Source of the DNA: an uncultured Chitinophagales bacterium
GTDB taxonomy: Bacteria > Bacteroidota > Bacteroidia > Chitinophagales > Chitinophagaceae
Assembly (NCBI GenBank): GCA_946886475.1
Contig: CAMPIQ010000161.1
Location: forward strand, 1-8,073
Reading direction: 5' to 3'
Length of the DNA stretch: 8,073 nt
Positions 6,858 through 8,073 of the stretch are shown here, piece after piece. The position numbers were made by a program, and so were the translations under genes. Below the pieces are notes generated by a model. It saw nothing but the letters and a program-made list of their open reading frames with translations. It was not told the DNA's origin and did not search any database. Within the stretch, counting starts at the first letter, position 1; each line of letters opens with the position of its first letter.

Positions 6858-7883
6858 ATGAAAAAATATTATCTGGCAGTTATCATTTTTTTCTGCGTGC
6901 ATCAGTTAGCAGCGCAGGATATTAATTTTTCGCAATTCTACGAGTTGCCTTTATTGAGAAATCCTGCGCTGGCCGGAACCTATCGCGGCGATCTCAGGAT
7001 CACTACTGCCTTCAGGCAACAGTGGAATAGTGTTACGGTACCTTATAAAACACAGGCACTGGGAGCGGAATTAAAATTTGGTGTGGGAGCATATTCCAAT
7101 GATTATGTTTCTATGGGCGTGCAAATTTCCAATGATCTGGCCGGAGACTCCAGACTGGGAAAGACACAGATATTACCGATGCTGGCTTATCACAGGTCAT
7201 TGAGCAGTGAAAGGGATGCTTATTTATCCCTGGGTTTTATTGGTGGTGCGGTACAGCAAAGATTTGATCCTGCAAAGCTTAAATTCGACGACCAGTTTGT
7301 AAATGGGGCTTATAGTTCCACCAATCCAACCCAGGAAGTTTTCACCAATACAAATTTCACTTACTGGGATATGGGTGTGGGATTAAAATACAGCAGCGAT
7401 TTTGGTTATGATAATGCCTGGTATGCAGGCATGGCTTATTATCATTTTACCGAACCTAAAGTGGCTTTTGCGCAAACCAATGATATCAGGTTAAATAAAA
7501 AATGGGTACTGAATGCAGGACTCGCAGCAAGTACCAGTGAATTTGACCGGGTGATCCTTTACTTTGACTATTTCATGCAGGGAGGAAACAACCAGGTGCA
7601 GGGAGGATTGATGTACCGGCACGATCTGTTGCAGGAAGACATTGATTATACCATAAGCCTTTCAGCCGGTGCTTTTATGAGATGGAATGATGCCGTGGTA
7701 CCGGTGATCAAACTGGATTATTATAACCTTGGTTTTGGACTGACCTATGATGTCAATATCAGCAAGTTGAGAAAAGCTTCCATGGGCCGGGGCGGATTTG
7801 AAGCAACACTTTCGTACAGCGATTTTTTAAACATCCGGAATAGCTCTGCACAAAAGGTAAGATGTCCGGTGAGTATTTATTAA
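6858..7883 (+). CDS. PorP/SprF family type IX secretion system outer-membrane protein
   Basis: This gene encodes 341 residues and is complete, a usual length for the family. The ATG at 6858 is chosen because it starts a good signal peptide: MKKYY, a hydrophobic stretch to residue 14, then HQLAAQ with probable cleavage after Gln20. The mature start DINFSQFYELPLLRNPALAGTY is the typical family opening (Q/NFSQF...NPAxAG). The rest is alternating amphipathic strands typical of an outer-membrane beta-barrel, ending GGFEATLSY and RCPVSIY. Family knowledge: SprF-like proteins are needed for secretion or surface attachment of the type B substrate encoded beside them. Here the gene starts 4 bases after the adhesin stop, so an operon with possible translational coupling is likely. 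The only purine run upstream, AGAAG at 6852-6856, is too close to the ATG for a classic ribosome site, as is common in Bacteroidota. Two in-frame stops (TAATAA) end it. Which of PorP or SprF it matches best cannot be settled by eye. Confidence 0.95.
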   Translation: MKKYYLAVIIFFCVHQLAAQDINFSQFYELPLLRNPALAGTYRGDLRITTAFRQQWNSVTVPYKTQALGAELKFGVGAYSNDYVSMGVQISNDLAGDSRLGKTQILPMLAYHRSLSSERDAYLSLGFIGGAVQQRFDPAKLKFDDQFVNGAYSSTNPTQEVFTNTNFTYWDMGVGLKYSSDFGYDNAWYAGMAYYHFTEPKVAFAQTNDIRLNKKWVLNAGLAASTSEFDRVILYFDYFMQGGNNQVQGGLMYRHDLLQEDIDYTISLSAGAFMRWNDAVVPVIKLDYYNLGFGLTYDVNISKLRKASMGRGGFEATLSYSDFLNIRNSSAQKVRCPVSIY

Positions 7884-7886
7884 TAA

Positions 7887-8073
7887 GCTAAGAGGGGAAA
7901 AGAGGGAAAAGAGGGAAAAGAGGGAAAGGAGGTTTTGACTGGAGCTTTGAATACAATTTCCGGTTTGAGGGGAAGAACAGGTGATTGCAGATGCAATAAC
8001 TGTACTGTTACTGTTAGCACCCTGCGGAAATAGACTCAAATTATTGCCCGCCTCACTCTTTTTTCCTCTTAGC
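7887..8073. repeat. Imperfect inverted repeat with arms at 7887-7904 and 8056-8073
   Basis: The left arm gctaagaggggaaaagag pairs with the right arm ctcttttttcctcttagc. Nine bases match perfectly at the outer ends, two positions differ (G opposite T, which could pair as G-U in RNA), then seven more match. In RNA this would be an 18-pair stem around a loop of 151 bases. The right arm ends exactly at the last base of the window, so the repeat may continue beyond it. It could be part of a small repeat element, an RNA structure or a terminator-like fold. Confidence 0.6.
7898..7924 (+). repeat. Short tandem repeat (AAAAGAGGG)x3, G-quadruplex-like
   Basis: Three perfect copies of AAAAGAGGG are present, preceded by a near copy (taagagggg, 7889-7897) and followed by a decayed one (aaaggagg, 7925-7932). 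G tracts fall at 7894-7897, 7904-7906, 7913-7915 and 7922-7924, separated by three identical 6-base loops (AAAAGA). This fits the usual intramolecular G-quadruplex pattern on the coding strand. It begins about 11 bases after the PorP/SprF stop, so it would lie in the 3' untranslated RNA. Confidence 0.85.

Larger units (their letters stand above)
7884..8073. other. Non-coding end region, no gene seen
   Basis: These 190 bases follow the second TAA of the PorP/SprF gene and run to the window edge. I see no convincing coding region, tRNA-like fold or clear promoter. They hold a purine tandem repeat at the left, a mixed middle part with a small near-palindrome (ttgcagatgcaa, 7985-7996), and a pyrimidine-rich right end that mirrors the left end. 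Confidence 0.7.

Noticed and set aside
6858..6917. Lipoprotein signal in the PorP/SprF protein because of a cysteine at residue 13
   Set aside because: The cysteine lies within the hydrophobic stretch without a lipobox before it, and the family uses ordinary signal peptides; LAAQ at residues 17-20 fits signal peptidase I.
7889..7932. CRISPR array
   Set aside because: The units are 9 bases long and contiguous, with no spacers between them.
7934..7968. Bacteroidota-type promoter (TTTG then TAnnTTTG) behind the PorP/SprF gene
   Set aside because: TTTG is present at 7934-7937 but the candidate -7 box (TACAATTT, 7952-7959) does not match and its spacing is too short.
7827..8039. 70-residue minus-strand frame with LFSLFSLFS
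   Set aside because: The repeated residues come from reading the purine repeat on the other strand, and the frame overlaps the end of the PorP/SprF gene. No family resemblance.
8056..8073. Classic intrinsic terminator
   Set aside because: The stem would enclose a loop of 151 bases, is AT- and G-U-containing, and the T run lies inside the arm rather than after it. A terminator could still exist beyond the window.

Overview
The window looks like Bacteroidota DNA, probably a Chitinophagaceae-like gliding or surface-colonising bacterium. This rests on three signs: a giant extracellular protein ending in a gliding-motility-associated (type B) C-terminal sorting domain, a PorP/SprF outer-membrane protein directly behind it, and gene starts without a clear Shine-Dalgarno sequence. 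The genus cannot be fixed from this sequence alone.

Layout. Nucleotides 2-6853 (+) are the 3' part of one huge open reading frame, with 2283 codons inside the window. It is open across the left edge, so the true start and signal peptide lie upstream. The protein is a mosaic of small beta-sandwich modules. First come the end of one Ig-like module and an A-B-B-A-B block of two Ig-like module types (71-1366), then a short linker module (1367-1621). Next are two C-type modules, three PKD-like modules and two more C-type modules (1622-3568). A run of nine PKD or PKD-like modules follows (3569-5853), then three Ig-like modules (5854-6556) and the type B sorting domain (about 6569-6850). Four bases later comes a complete PorP/SprF gene (6858-7883, +). 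The last 190 bases (7884-8073) hold no credible gene. They contain a 9-bp purine tandem repeat that fits a G-quadruplex pattern, and an inverted repeat whose right arm ends exactly at the window edge.

How it works together. The two genes read as a type IX secretion (T9SS) substrate plus partner pair, like the known SprB/SprF arrangement. The long protein would cross the outer membrane through T9SS and be held at the surface or released, and the PorP/SprF protein would be its partner in the outer membrane. What the adhesin binds cannot be read from the sequence.

I see no clearly new system. The points most worth checking are the G-quadruplex-like repeat and inverted repeat behind the PorP/SprF gene, a strong concentration of Asp-Ser/Thr-X glycosylation-like triplets in the C-terminal half of the adhesin, and the A-B module duplication.
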